Part shown: one piece after another, positions 23,441-35,076 of the stretch
Position numbering within the stretch: the first letter of the stretch is position 1
How the letters are laid out: each line of letters opens with the position of its first letter
Assembly (NCBI GenBank): GCA_947069175.1
Contig: CAMTDV010000023.1
Location: forward strand, 91,262,240-91,326,239
Reading direction: 5' to 3'
Length of the DNA stretch: 64,000 bases
DNA from: Scalesia atractyloides
Taxonomy: Eukaryota > Streptophyta > Magnoliopsida > Asterales > Asteraceae
Made by a program: the position numbers and the translations under genes
The notes under the pieces: model-generated
What the model saw: the letters and a program-made list of their open reading frames with translations, nothing else
Database searches by the model: none
Told to the model about the DNA's origin: nothing

Positions 23441-24492
23441 GTATTTTGCTAAGCGAGTATATGACCCATCCTACGTTGCCAGTTGTTAAATTCTGATATG
23501 ATAAATATAAGGGGTTAATTATTGAAGCTGGCGTTGTGTGGAATTTTGTGCCATTTTCTTTTGTTCTTTTTAGAGAAAAAAATAGTATGTGATAGACACT
23601 TTTGAGTTCTTCACTTTTCAACTCTAAGCTACAAACAATACTAGATCTTTGTTGAGTTGATCTTTGTATGTTAAACTGATTGTGAAATCAAGTTTAATGT
23701 GACAAGGCTCTGGTAAGTCTGAGTTTACAAGGTTTGTGTAAAACTAACAACTACGCCCAAAATATTTTTTTATTGCTATAAAAATAAGTAATCACAAACG
23801 AGAATTCATCATCAACAATTGTGTTTCATTAATTCAAATGTTTTACAGAAATTTGATTCTACAGACTTCCCCTCAGACTGATCACTATAATAAAGATTGT
23901 TCGTACAAAAGAAAAAAGTGATATGTAGTGATGAATAGATCTCTAACAGGTGGAATCTATTAATACTAATTACGAAATCTATATTTGTGATTGGCTGACA
24001 TCACCCTAATAGTGACATCTAACATTCCTAACTGAAAAGATTCCACTGATGCTACAAACATATGTGCAAATCTAACATCTAATCTAACTATGCTAAGCAA
24101 TGATACAAAACAAGTACTGTTGCATTAGGAAACCTCTATTTGGACTATCCTCTGTTGCTTTGATCCAAACATTTGTTTGGCTAGACAGATGTTTGGTTTT
24201 CTTCATAAGACCTACCATTGCTCTCAACAGACTTTAGGCTTCAACAAACCTTGTTTCTTCTTGAACAGTGTTACAAGGCTTTGATCAGATGTTTACTTGT
24301 CTTCAACACATGCTCTAATTTAGGTGTTCAAGATTCACTATCTCTAGGAAGAATATGGTTCAAGCTTCTATTTATTTATTAATCACTTGATCATGTTTTG
24401 GCTTTTCAGTATCATCTATTCTTTTGTAGGTCCAACATCATTAATTTACCTTTAGATACACATCCAAGGAAGTCATCTCAAACTAATCAACA
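23441..24492 (-). repeat. Probable 5' LTR and leader of the copia element
   Basis: On the minus strand a plausible LTR start, TGTTGATTAG, is at 24492. The sequence just before gag has a weak PBS-like TATCAGAATT near 23488-23498. To the right of 24492 the sequence is CACTA transposon, so 24492 is the likely insertion edge. The inner LTR boundary is uncertain because the other LTR lies outside the window and cannot be compared. Confidence 0.45.
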
Positions 24493-24700
24493 TTCTCCCA
24501 ACCTGATCTATCTAATGGAATGTTACACCACATGTATATACCCACCTCGAGGATAAAACAATCACATGGCTTACCAACTGGATGAAACGTACACTCTATA
24601 TCAACTTGAAGTGTTAAAGGTCGCCCTGTTCTCCTCAGCTTTGCATCGAGTTTAAGGTTTTTGGCCTTCCCCCTCGTCTTTTTCAGAGAAACAACTACAG
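24493..24700 (-). pseudogene. CACTA TNPA-like (Transposase_24) fragment
   Basis: The minus strand encodes KKTRGKAKNLKLDAKL, then GRPLTLQVDIE, FHPVGKPC and IPLDRSGW. This follows the TRG...GRPL...P(I/V)G...IPL..W pattern of the second CACTA protein. Such proteins bind subterminal repeats. The copy is cut by the copia LTR at 24492. Confidence 0.55.
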
Positions 24701-25019
24701 TTTTAGTTAAAAATTATTAGTCACAATATTTATAATAAATGTAGTAAAAAATTTAATTCTAATAAGACTTACGATCCTATTGATGGTTACCAGGACAAAA
24801 ACCACCCCTGCCACATGGTTGATCCCTGGCTCCGTCCTCCCATGACCATGCCCATCACATCAGCCATCAAATACACAAGCACAACCAAAAAACAAATCAA
24901 GTCCTGAAAAGTTACAAATATAAATAACAACATGTATATCTTATATACAAATAAAAAATAGAACAAGTGTCTTTCATATACAGATTAATAGAAACTACAA
25001 TAGAAAATACACTTTTAAT

Positions 25020-25360
25020 CAAATTCTCCATCATGTACTCTATTTTCTCTCTTAGATGGCTCCGTGTCATAATCAGGATCATTCTGATCAAAATCAGTCA
25101 TCCATTCTGACTCTTCATTGTCGCTAAGCGTTGGCGGGTCAAAATCCCTTACACTCTCAGCCTTAGTAACATGAGAAGGCATGTTTTGAAAGTATTGGGC
25201 GAAGTCAATGAAAAGTAAACTATTATATGAAGAGTTGTCGTGAACAACGTCAAGATCTTCGGATAAGTCATTGTCAACAATTTGAACATTCTCAATCCGG
25301 TTATCATTTAATGGTCGATCCCAAATTTTTCCATGATTAACGTTCGACGAGCCGCTTATA
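25020..25360 (-). pseudogene. CACTA transposase C-terminal acidic tail
   Basis: The minus strand reads an Asp/Glu-rich segment (RDFDPPTLSDNEESEW, then NDPDYDTEPSKRENR) just downstream of the DUF4216 region. The position suits the C-terminus of the TNPD-type protein. The family signal is weak. Confidence 0.4.
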
Positions 25361-25479
25361 GTTCTTGTTTATGTTTCCTTGAGAAGGTTCTTGGATGAAT
25401 AACATTTGTTTGGCTTTTGAAGCAAATATGAGTTGATCTTCTTTGTCCTATTCATGTTCTATGCTTATACTAGTGATAT

Positions 25480-25800
25480 TATTGTCATATGTTACACCCC
25501 TTATAGTATCAAACACTTGCACCGAAATAGGACAATTGAATAACCATTTTCATAACGCATCTCAATAATTTCTTCTAAATGGCCATAAAATTTCTCACCA
25601 TTTTCTCCAACCACTTCTACCCTAGAGTTTTGTGTTGTTATTTGCACATCACATGTAAGTACCATAAACCTAACACCGTTGACTATGCAAGCATTATAAG
25701 TATAGGCAAGTATTTCCGCACCCATTGAAAGAGCATACCACTCTGGGTGGAATCCTATAGAATCTTGTGTTTTCATCACATAGACCAAACAAATATGGAG
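25480..25800 (-). pseudogene. CACTA transposase DUF4216 region
   Basis: A 95-codon open stretch (25501-25788) includes NGVRFMVLTCDVQITTQNS and VVLF-like SIVLFRC. This is the DUF4216 pattern at the C-terminal side of plant TNPD transposases. Upstream and downstream frames are broken. Confidence 0.7.
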
Positions 25801-26086
25801 TAATAATGCTTGTTATATATGTATTACCTTCTTTTGAAACCACTTCGGAAATTTAGTTTTAGCATCATCTTCGGAATGTGTAGAATTTAATTCACTACAC
25901 TGATCACAAATATATACATGTAAGGTAAGGGAAAACAATAATTAACATATAATAAAAGGTTAAAGATAGGAGTAGTAACTTCATATAGTTCCTGACTTCT
26001 CGTAGCTATCGAGGATAAACCATTCTATCTAGGGTTTTTTGCTTGTTGAAAGAGGTTTGATCTTCGTTGCGTTAGTCGGACAACAT

Positions 26087-26590
26087 TTAGACTCCCACAC
26101 AAACAACATCCTCTTTTATATAAGGACCACTAAACTTAGTCCGAACATCTCGAAGGTACATCGAACAAAATGTTACAGCTTCTTTAGCCATATAACCGTC
26201 AGCTATACAACCTTCTGGCCTTGTTGGGTTTTTGACATAGTTTTTTAGTTTTTTCATATACCTTTCATACAGATATGTCCATCTCATACGTAACAGACCT
26301 CCGCGAATTGCTTCATCAGGTAAATGCATAACTAAATGAACCATAATGTCAAAAAAACCCGGAGGAAAGATCAGCTCTAACTTGCAAAAGATTGTAAGAA
26401 TGGCATCCTTTGCTTTTTCCATATCTTCCACCAATAGTGTTCTGGAGCAAAGTTGTTTAAATAATATACAAAGGTCTACTATTGGTGTATAAATATCTTT
26501 GGACAAAAAACCCTCTAACCCCTATTGGTATCAATCGTTGCATGAGAATATAACAATCATGAGATTTCAACCAAGTAAAGTATTGTTATC
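26087..26590 (-). pseudogene. CACTA transposase DUF4218 region
   Basis: A 139-codon open stretch (26087-26506) carries IFPPGFFDIMVHLVMHL, MRWTYLYERYMKKLKNYV and RPEGCIADGYMAKEAVTFC, the diagnostic DUF4218 block. Just upstream on the minus strand, at about 26510-26580, is KSHDCYILMQRLIP, also expected in this protein. The open length is longer than the neighbouring decayed segments. Confidence 0.85.
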
Positions 26591-27026
26591 TATCACCCTC
26601 TTGTTAATATTAGATCTGAGCCCATCTGGTAATAGATTGGCAGAAAAGCTTTCAATCACCGACATTAAATGAGTATTTTGGGTTGGAACTATAGTACTTT
26701 TTGCCCTTTCTTTGCAACTATTGCCTCTGCCAAATCTTTAGCTTTTCCAAGACTTTTGGTGTGTTTGGCGTGTCTTTAGTTTTATCGTTCATTAGTAGAG
26801 TACCAAGCAAACTGTCGCACACATTTCTCTTGTTATGCATTACATATAAGTTATGTTTTATCCGGAGAAAAGATCTATACTCAAGTTCAAAAAATATGCT
26901 TCGTTAGACTAGTTTAACTCGAACTCCTCCGGTTTCTCTCAACACCTCCAAAATTTGAAGCTTACCTGGTAGACCAATCATCGAGCTTCTATGTCAGCAG
27001 AACTAAATTGTTTTGGAGGGGCTCTT
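26591..27026 (-). pseudogene. CACTA tnp2, part left of the gypsy insertion
   Basis: Decayed minus-strand coding sequence. At its right edge it reads RAPPKQFSSADIEAR, matching the PPK.LSG.DI segment of tnp2 transposases. The preceding tnp2 residues are on the far side of the gypsy element, at 32261-32400. About 45 expected codons between the two are missing. Confidence 0.55.
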
Positions 27027-29171
27027 TGTAACGCCTCGTTTTTTTATACTTTCCTTAATTAGAAAGTATAGTCGTATTTCTATTTTTGGAACTTGTATTC
27101 GTATCGTTTTCATATTATTTTTTTCCAATCTTGTAACCCGAGACTTGAATCATAATAAAATTGATACTTGATATATACTTTTCTTACATGCATTCAATCA
27201 TACTGATACTTTTTATACGTGCAAAGGTTCATGCATTCACACTCGACACTTATACACGTTATATGCTTAAATCATGCAAAAATGGCAACTTGAACTAAGT
27301 TCAAGGACTAAAAGTGATAGAAATCAAAGAAACTTCTGGAATAAACCACCTCACGACCCGCGACCGAGCACTTCAACCTACTCGCCGCCTCGCCAGACCC
27401 TCTAGCGGCCCGCAGCCGAGAACTCTTCACCCTCTCGCGGCCCGCGAGAGGGGCATAATCCGGAGAAGTTGGTTTCAAGCTCATGGATTGGCCAACTTTG
27501 TGTTTTCTGCATTTAATTACTTCACTTAACAACCTCCCAAAAATCACCTATAAATACCCCACTCCTTCTCCTCTCAAATTACACTTCAAATCATCTCTTC
27601 TCTTCTATATAAAAGCTCTAAGAGCTCTCTTTTTCTCTAAAAGATCAAGGCTTCAAAAGTGAGTTCTAACTCACCTCTCTCCTTTTGATATTTCTTCTTT
27701 CTTACCACTTGAAACACCTTTGGAATGTCTCCATAATCCTTCCATGGAAGACCAGCTTGGAACATCATGTCTAAGGTCCCAAGTGTAAGAGCCTTTTATT
27801 TTAATAGGGTTTTACCCACAAGTGTTGTATCCTTCCAAGCTTGTTCTCGAAACAAGACTTGAGTTGGTAGAGTGTGATCACTTGGAAGCCTTGGCTATCC
27901 TACCTTCGATCCACCATCTCACTTGATGTTTTCGATTACTTTTTTTCTTTTACTTTTTGTTTAAACTTACTCATGACCATCCTTGTCGTCCTTGTGATGA
28001 CTTATGCATTGGTAAACTATACGAAACAGGTTTTAAAAGAAAGGTTATCCTCCTACCTCCATGCATGACTTCTATGAACTTCCATGATGTTTATGATTTA
28101 CTTATTACGTATGCTATGTAATATATGTATGTATTCGCTAACCGAACTCTTGATGGTAATCAAATGATTGTCCGTCATGGTACTAGGTTACATCACCTAC
28201 GTACTTAATCTCTCGTTATGATTCTAATGGTAACCTAACCCATGAAAACAAATCAACCCGAAATGGGTCCTATAGTGTCAAAAACGAGTATTAAGTCTAG
28301 ATGATTACTTTCTCGTATAACATACTTTAGTATATTTAGCTCCTAAATCCTCCGTTATCGTTTGAATACTTACCAACCTATGTTTTTCCTCATGTAGGAT
28401 AACTTGGTGATCCTCCAACCCCTCAAGCCCTTCACGGAAGTATTTAGAGAGAGCTTTAGCAAAACTGTGAGTACACTCGACCCACTTTTCGTTTACAACA
28501 CTTTTGGGTGTAACATGTTTACTTATACCAAAACCACAACACTTAAACTTTATGAAATGCACAAACAATCCTATACACACGAATACTTGGTACGATTACT
28601 TGATGCTTATATCTTGGACATTCTTTATGTGATACTTTAGTCATTAACTTGTTTTAAGCCTTCGTTTGACATGTATAAGCGCTTTAGGAAGTAACGCATC
28701 CCCCTCCTTCGTGTAATCTTAAGGCCATGTAAAACATCGTGATTGCGCTAAGGGTTTGACTGGTAGTATCACATGCCTTGTATCTGCTCTTGTAGAATCA
28801 TAGTTGCCATGAGGATTTGTTTAAAATTTATTCGTATACGTATGCTATGCTTAAACTTGTGTACTCGTCATTGCTTTTGCATTGAATTGTTATTTTAAAA
28901 CATGTTACAGGTTGATGAAGAGGATGCTATGAAATCAAATAGCAAGGACTTAGATACACACATTTAGACATTTAGGTTAATGTTATTGTATCAATTTTGT
29001 TGTATTGTGTTAACTTTAATTGTTGTATTTGTTTCAATGTTGTATTTTGACAATTATTCTTGAAATGAAATTCGACTTTAAATTAAATATTGTCATTATT
29101 AGCATTGTGAGCAATGAGCAATCTTGTTATCGTCTCACTCCGATGTTTCCGCCATCGGTTGGAGTGTGACC
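27027..29171 (+). repeat. 5' LTR of third gypsy element
   Basis: The LTR starts TGTAACGCC and ends AGTGTGACC, where CA would be expected, followed by the PBS. TATAAATA at 27549-27556 is the likely TATA box. A near-perfect palindrome, CTCTCGCGG C CCGCGAGAG, lies at about 27433-27451. No second LTR remains for comparison. Confidence 0.75.
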
Positions 29172-29174
29172 GAT

Positions 29175-29186
29175 TGGTATCAGAGC
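29175..29186 (+). other. Primer-binding site (tRNA-iMet), third element
   Basis: TGGTATCAGAGC lies 3 bases after the LTR end, as in the other two elements. Confidence 0.9.
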
Positions 29187-29986
29187 CATAACTATAGGGA
29201 ATTAGGTAGAATTTCCATGTTAGACCTAGTCTATAGTTCTAAGTACCCGTTTTGACCATTCTTGTTTATGCTTAAAACTTTATGCTTCCTACTTTGCTTA
29301 TCCTCTCTTCTTTTGGTCTTAATACATATACATGATGTCTTTCCGAAGACATTTTTACACAGTACACACTTTGAAGACTTAAAGACACTCGTAACACATC
29401 TTGATGGAAACATTTCCAATTCAAACTCTAGTGGACCCTTACCAATGAATCGGAATTTGTTCTTCGTTTGGTAAGTACCAACCACACTTAGGGTACGAAA
29501 TCGTCAAGTTATGGGTGAAACCTGCACCTTGTCAATTAAGTCCCGTTCCTTGATTTTCGCCCTCGCCAAAGTTTCGATTTTTCCAATCGATTAGAGACGT
29601 GTAGTAACTAGAAGGGTAAAATGTCGTTAGTCGCTTCTCGATGAAAGCATTTTACCTATAGGCCAAAGCATGTTTCTCTAATTTGAAAAGAACTTCGATT
29701 CACTTTGGAAATGTCAACGTTTCTCTACCCGAAACATTCCCACGATTTATGAGCCTATTCTTTTCATGTGATTCAATTTTGAACCGTTACACTATTTGCA
29801 CGTTTATTGCAATCTAAAACATTGTTAATCCTCGTGAACAAACTAAATTTGTACTCTTTTATTCACATTCATACGTGATTATACATGCTATACTTGTCAA
29901 ACTCATACAACTTATGTGAACTATACATACAAAACTTGTTATTTTTTTTATCAAGTCTTATCCCTTGCTCTATCTCGAACCTCTAG

Positions 29987-31235
29987 ATGTCTTCTCCTAA
30001 CTCTTCTAAAAAGTCAAAGAGGGCCAACAAGGGGTCCAACAACAACAACGGTGACTCTACGTCAAAAGAAGACCTTGTCGGTCTAGTGGCTGAGCAAATG
30101 GTTGACCAAATGGCCCGTGTTATCCCTGATATTGTTAGCCAACTCCAAACCATCCATACCGAAACCACCCCTAAGTCCTCTGCCGATTCGAAAACCGATG
30201 CACCCAAAACGTCTTACCAGTTCAAGCACTTTATAGCTTGCAAACCCGTTGAGTTCACAAGCATGGACGGTGTAACAGCCATGATCAACTGGTTCGACGC
30301 AATGGAGCTTACCTTTCTTCAGGGCGGGTGCCCTGATGACCTTCGAACCCTCATCGCTACCGGGGTATTTCGCCAGAAAGCCCTCGAGTGGTGGACTACC
30401 GAGCGCAACAAGCGTGGCAACGAAGCGGCTCACGCATTAACTTGGGAAGAGCTTAAGGAGCTCATGAAGGATCAGTTCTGTCCTCCCCACAAGACCCAGA
30501 AGCTCGAAAACAAATTCTGGAATCTTACCCAACAGGGAGCGACGCCGAAGGTTTGATCGTGCGCTTCAAACAATTGAGTGTCATCTGTCCTGGACATGTG
30601 GGCCAAGCTAATTCGTTCGCTCTCATCTGTGATCATGAACCATGTAGCCGCCGCCAACCCCAAGACCCTTGATGAAGCTTTTAGCCTAACCATTCAGCTT
30701 AACCACAACTGCATCCTTCAGGGGGCCTATGAAAAGATCTCTATGAAGCATGCGCACCAAGCCATTGCCGACACCACCTCTACCGAAACTCCTCCTTACT
30801 AAGCCAAGAGAAACCGGAACCGAAACAAGAAGCGGAAGGCTTCTGTCCAATACAATGCAGTTGTCACTCCGCCTACCCCTACACCACTAAACGCCATCGC
30901 CACTACCCAAAGCACCGACCAGCTCAAACGTGGTTACACTAGTTCTCACCCCAAGTGTACTACCTGCTTCTACCATCATCCCGTCGGTATCCCATACCGA
31001 AAGTGCGCCCAATGTCAGAGGTTAGGGCACTTGTCTAACCGTTGCCGAAGCTTTCCTCCACCCCAAAATCAGCAACCCTTAGCCATTACACCTAACCCTA
31101 ACCCTCAAGCCCAAGCCACTCCCGTTCGAACGTGTTACAACTGTGGCGATCCTAACCATTTCGCCAATGTTTGCCCCAAGCGCGCCAACAACCAGCTACA
31201 ACAACAACAACAACCTGGGCCTGCTATAGGTCGAG
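29987..31235 (+). pseudogene. gag: gag of third gypsy element (frameshifted)
   Basis: Gag starts at ATG 29987 (MSSPNSSKKSK), and the first open stretch ends at 30556. The gag core includes ALEWWTTERNKRG near 30380-30418 and LTWEELKELM near 30440. The frame changes near 30552 and again near 30800. Zinc-knuckle motifs follow: CAQCQRLGHLSNRC near 31006-31047 and CYNCGDPNHFANVC near 31134-31175. Between PBS and gag (29187-29986) is an untranslated leader similar in wording to that of the inner element. Confidence 0.85.
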
Positions 31236-32260
31236 CTTTCATGCTCACCTCCGCTAAAGGCCAAAGTTCCAACGATGTTATTACTAGTACGTTCCTTTTG
31301 AACTATGTCTATGCTTCTTGTTTATTTGATACTGGCGTAGATAGAAGTTTTGTATCTGTTGAATTTGAACCCTTGCTTAAGTGTGAACGATCTAAATTGG
31401 CCGATCCTTTCGCGGTTGAAGTCGCTAACGGTAAGACCGTTCCTGTTAACTCTGTCCTCTCTTGTTGCTTCTTGGATCTTAACAGTCATACGTTTTCGAT
31501 TGATCTCATACCTATGAAAATGGGTAGTTTTAACGTCATAGTAGGCATTGATTGGCTTCGACGAGTTGGTGCTGAAGTTGTTTGTTCGGATAAATTCCTT
31601 CGCCCTCCTCTTCCTAGCGGTGATTCCTTACACGTCTATGGTGGAAAACTTTCCAAAGGTCTCAAGCTGATGTCGTGTATTCAGGCGAACAAATACTTAC
31701 ACAAGGAATACTTTGCCTTCTTGGCCCACGTTGTGGAAAAGAAAGATAAGGGTCCAAACCTAAGTGAAGTTCCCGTCGTTTGTGAGTTCCCTGGTGTCTT
31801 TCCAGATGACCTCCCTGGTCTTCCTCCTCCTCGTGCTGTCGACTTTCGCATTGACCTCATTCCCGGTGTAACTCCTGTTGTGAAGGCTCCGTATCGATTA
31901 GCACCTTCGGAGATGCAAGAGCTATCAAGCCAGCTTCAAGAACTTCTTAATAAAGGCTTTATACGCCCTAATACTTCTCCTTGGGGTGCCCCTGTACTTT
32001 TCGTCAAAAAGAAAGATGGATCATTATGCATGTGTATTGACTATCGCGAGCTCAACAAACTCACAGTCAAGAACCGCTATCCACTTCCTCGCATTGACGA
32101 TCTCTTCGATCAATTACAAGGCGCGACGTGCTTTTCAAAGATGATCTCCATTCTGGTTATCATCAACTTCGAGTTCTCGAAGAAGAGATACCCAAAATCG
32201 CATTTCGCACACGTTATGGACCCTAGGAGTTCGTGGTCATGTCTTTTGGTTTGACTAACA
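31236..32260 (+). pseudogene. pol: Protease and truncated RT of third gypsy element
   Basis: This lies in the open frame that ends at 32254. The protease active site reads LFDTGVDRSF near 31321, with Val where Ala is usual. RT begins near 31830 and includes KKKDGS, CIDYRELNKLTVKNRYPLP near 32030-32090, and IDDLFDQLQG. The frame is disturbed after about 32130. It ends at the FGLTN motif, before the catalytic YxDD-type motif, so the copy has no functional RT. Confidence 0.88.
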
Positions 32261-33619
32261 TGGGCCATGCTTTGTAGCCTTGTCCATTCTAACCCAAAAT
32301 CGCATTTACCAGTTACTCGTATTAATTGTCTTTGTTGCCATGTAGGACATGCTTTGTAGCCTTGTCCACTCTAACCTAACAAACTACAACGAGCAGGAAA
32401 GTCATTTATGGTCCATAACAACACTGCCTTCATTGTGAAGAATGCATTTGTCGTTACATCTTTAGTACGTACACCTGATTGCTACAAATGCTTAAGCTCA
32501 TCCACCAACAGTCTAAGGAAAACGTCCATTTCCTTCCCGAGTGATTTAAGTCCAGGAATCAACAAGGTCAACATGAATGAGGTTTCTTTGATGCATAGCC
32601 ATGAAGGCAAATTGTATACGGCGAGAATAAACAGCCACGTGCTATGAGTCGTACTTTTGTTACCGAATGGATTAAAACTGTTAGCTGCAAGCGCTAAGCG
32701 AACATTTCGGGGTTCTCTCGAGAAGTTTGGGTACTTTATTTTAAATTCTTTCCATGAAGATCCATCAACAGGATGACGTATAGTACCCTTTTCTGATCGC
32801 CCGATACTATGCCATATCATATCATATCTTTTGTTGTACGCCTTGAGCAATACAAACGTTGTAGTCTAGGAGTCAAAGGAAAGTATCGTAACACCTTGTG
32901 AGCTATCTTCGTGCCATTTGTGTCTTTACCCACCAACTCCCATTACAAACATGACAATTCTGCAACTACCGGTGTTCTTTCTATAATAGAGCACAATCAT
33001 TTTTGCACATGTCTATAAACTCATAACCCAAACCACTCTTCTTTAATTTCTTTTTAGCTACATAATGCAAATGGGGAATCTTGTTGCCTTTTGGATGTCA
33101 AGATTGCAACAACTCGAGGAACTCATCAAATAAACTATTGGTCCATTTGTTCTTTACCTTTAAATGCATCATCTTTGCTAAAAAGTCCAGGGAAGAAAAG
33201 TTCGTACAACCGGGATATAATTTTGATTCCACTTCATCTAACAGGGCTTGATAATCATCACAAACACCACTACTCTATGTATTTGAGTTCCCTTCGTTAA
33301 GGTCCGTATCCTCTTCCATACGCTCCCCAATAAGGTCTTCGCTAGCGTGATCCATATCGTTTCTTTGCGAAACATCATCTACAACGAGAGGAATTGGACT
33401 TTCACTATGATAGGTCCACGTCATGTAATCTCCATAAAAACCACATATACGCAAAGGCATTTTCATTTTTGTGTAGGATATTAAGCCAGAATTTTTACAC
33501 TTTGTACACAGACATCTAACATTGCCTTCATTGTCGACATGTTCTTTGCACATCTAGATAAAGGAATTACTCAGGTGAGATTTACGATTAGATGTAAGCC
33601 AGCTTTTATCAAGTGTCAT
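32261..33619 (-). pseudogene. CACTA tnp2 transposase (TNPD-like), N-terminal and central part
   Basis: A likely start ATG is at 33619 (MTLDKSW), with a TAG 21 codons in. The Transpos_assoc block has CLCTKCKNSG near 33500. The middle reads LYPGCTNFSSLDFL, LLELLQS, PHLHYVAKKKLKKSGLGY and CKNDCALL, as tnp2 proteins do. The core has IRHPVDGSSWKEF, RNVRLALAANSFNPF and YNLPSWLCIK (32482-32850). The end has LLWTINDFPA and a duplicated GQGYKACPT-like phrase (about 32262-32293 and 32346-32377). Multiple stops make it non-functional. Confidence 0.85.
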
Positions 33620-33696
33620 GGTAAGGTAACTAAAACAAAATTTAGGGTTTTTGAGATGATTATTGCCAGCTAAAAGGTAGGCTTACAAAACCCAGT

Positions 33697-33893
33697 TTTT
33701 GAATACTTTATCTCATACATAACTGTGTATTACACGATTGTTTGTTTAAGAAAATATCGACAGCTTTCCTCTAAGCTCCAAGTGTGTGTATATATACACA
33801 CCCGAGGAGCAAAGAGGAAATGATAACCGAATTTTTCAAAAACAAACAATCATGTAATACACATTTACATCCTAATGAGATAAAGTATTCAAA
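33697..33893. repeat. 197-bp foldback (MITE-like hairpin)
   Basis: The ends TTTGAATACTTTATCTCAT and ATGAGATAAAGTATTCAAA are inverted copies. Further in, TGTGTATTACA.GATTGTTTGTTT pairs with AAACAAACAATC.TGTAATACACA. The centre is TTTCCTCT..GCTCC..GTGTGTATATATACACAC with its complement. The arms pair almost to the middle with a few interruptions. It lies inside the CACTA element, 5' of tnp2. CAGT occurs on both sides but a clear target duplication is not seen. Confidence 0.75.
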
Positions 33894-33934
33894 CAACAGT
33901 CACCAAACGTGGACAACCCGAAATTAATTTCTAA

Positions 33935-34104
33935 ACCAAAGTAGTATTTTAACAGCAAGTTTAAGATGGCATAAAACCAATAACCTAATAATGTAATTAC
34001 TCACACCTAATAATTATATAAAGAATTTGTCAACATAATCTATAATACATTATTAAGGAAATAGGATGGACAAAGTAGTAATTTAACAGCAAGTTTAAGA
34101 TGGC
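33935..34104 (+). repeat. 36-bp direct repeat flanking 100 bp
   Basis: AAGTAGTA.TTTAACAGCAAGTTTAAGATGGCA occurs at about 33939-33972 and again at about 34073-34106, with an AT-rich spacer between. The cause (tandem duplication or excised insertion) is not clear. Confidence 0.6.
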
Positions 34105-34106
34105 AG

Positions 34107-34913
34107 TTGAAGGGTTGCACGCTCAAATCCCTGCCCACCATAAAATTTCTACCATCTCTACCCCTACTCGAACTCATCATAGTTGTTGAACATGAATCCC
34201 CATTCTTTAATGTCATTATCTTGATTTCATACATGTTTGATCTGCTAGATTTCTGCTCTGTCAGGTGTGCCTTATTGATTTTGTTATTTTGTGATTAATT
34301 ATTGTTGCTGGATCTGGTTTTGATTCGTTGTTTAAGTTATTTTCAGTTGAAATTTACCTACAATTGGTTTATAATGGAGTCTGAATGAGTCAATATTCAA
34401 TATCAATATGTGAAACATTTGGGGTCTGGTCAGAATTTTTGTATGATTGATTAGGATTGGAACAATTTTATTTAATATTTCGTTTCTAAACAACTTAAAA
34501 CACTTGTGAAAAGGCGAAAAAAGAGAACAATCCAGTATGCCAGCTTTAGTTTTCTTGTTGGCTTTTGCCTACTTGAAATGTTCCTTTTGCATTATGCCAT
34601 TACTGCACGCATGTTGTTTGTTGTGTTTAATGGAGTTAACTCAAAACATGTGTGTAAGAATGTGTTCCTTATTTGGAAATTAACAAATTACTCAAGCTTG
34701 TTGTGTACCGTACACAAGTGTGTTTCAGCGTTTATAAATACTTTTTTGTATTTTTCTTGTTCACATTTTAGATGGTCAGCAATTGACGGATGACTACTGG
34801 TAGCTTCGATCCATATGCCACTTGATTTTATTCTTGATTATTTATTACCTATTTCCCTTTGCTGGCGTTATGGTGGAACTCGTTTCTTAGCATTAACAAA
34901 CAGATAATTGCAG
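34107..34913. other. CACTA 5' region with no recognised gene
   Basis: This is AT-rich sequence between the foldback and the GTPase-like exon. The part just before 34914 has the pyrimidine-rich and ATTGCAG character of an intron 3' end, so some of it is probably captured intron. No convincing coding exon was found. Confidence 0.4.
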
Positions 34914-35076
34914 GTACACCCTAACATATGGGATGTTGGGTGTCAAAAGACTATAAAATCTTATTGGAGAAACTACCTGGAGAGCAAACTGATGGATTAT
35001 ATGGGTTGTTGATAGTTCCCATCTTCAAAGGCTGGATGACTGTAAATTTGAGCTGGATAATCTATTAAAGGAAGAG
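34914..35076 (+). pseudogene. Captured exon of an ARL2/TITAN5-like small GTPase
   Basis: On the plus strand, after ATTGCAG and before GTAACT, lies one exon whose three frames together spell the middle of an ADP-ribosylation-factor-like GTPase. In order these are IWDVGCQKTIKSYWRNYLE, QTDGL and VVDSSHLQRLDDCKFELDN followed by LLKEE. The family's switch II motif is DVGGQ; here it is DVGCQ. At least two single-base shifts separate the pieces. Intact splice borders and flanking intron-like DNA point to capture of genomic DNA, not a processed copy. It lies inside the CACTA element, opposite in strand to tnp2. It encodes no G1 or NKxD motif, so it is non-functional. The identity is from family knowledge and is quite firm. 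Confidence 0.8.

Larger units (their letters stand above)
27027..32260 (+). mobile_element. Third Ty3/gypsy (Tekay-like) element, 3' truncated
   Basis: The element runs from a 5' LTR starting TGTAACGCCTC through a tRNA-Met PBS, gag and protease into RT, and stops abruptly at an FGLTN motif at about 32259. The rest of RT, RNase H, integrase and the 3' LTR are absent. Beyond the break the sequence is CACTA tnp2 on the other strand. A deletion removed the 3' half with some flanking tnp2. Related LTR termini (TGTAAC..TGTGAC) and gag tie it to the two larger elements. Confidence 0.85.

Noticed and set aside
32330..32380. A retroviral zinc-knuckle remnant on the plus strand (CLCC..GHAL..PC) after the gypsy break
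   Set aside because: The minus strand reads the tnp2 phrase GQGYKACPT in continuity with LLWTINDFPA, which explains the sequence better.
34100..34145. A SINE or tRNA relic (GCTCAAATCCCTGCCC)
   Set aside because: Only a weak B-box resemblance and no A box at a suitable distance.
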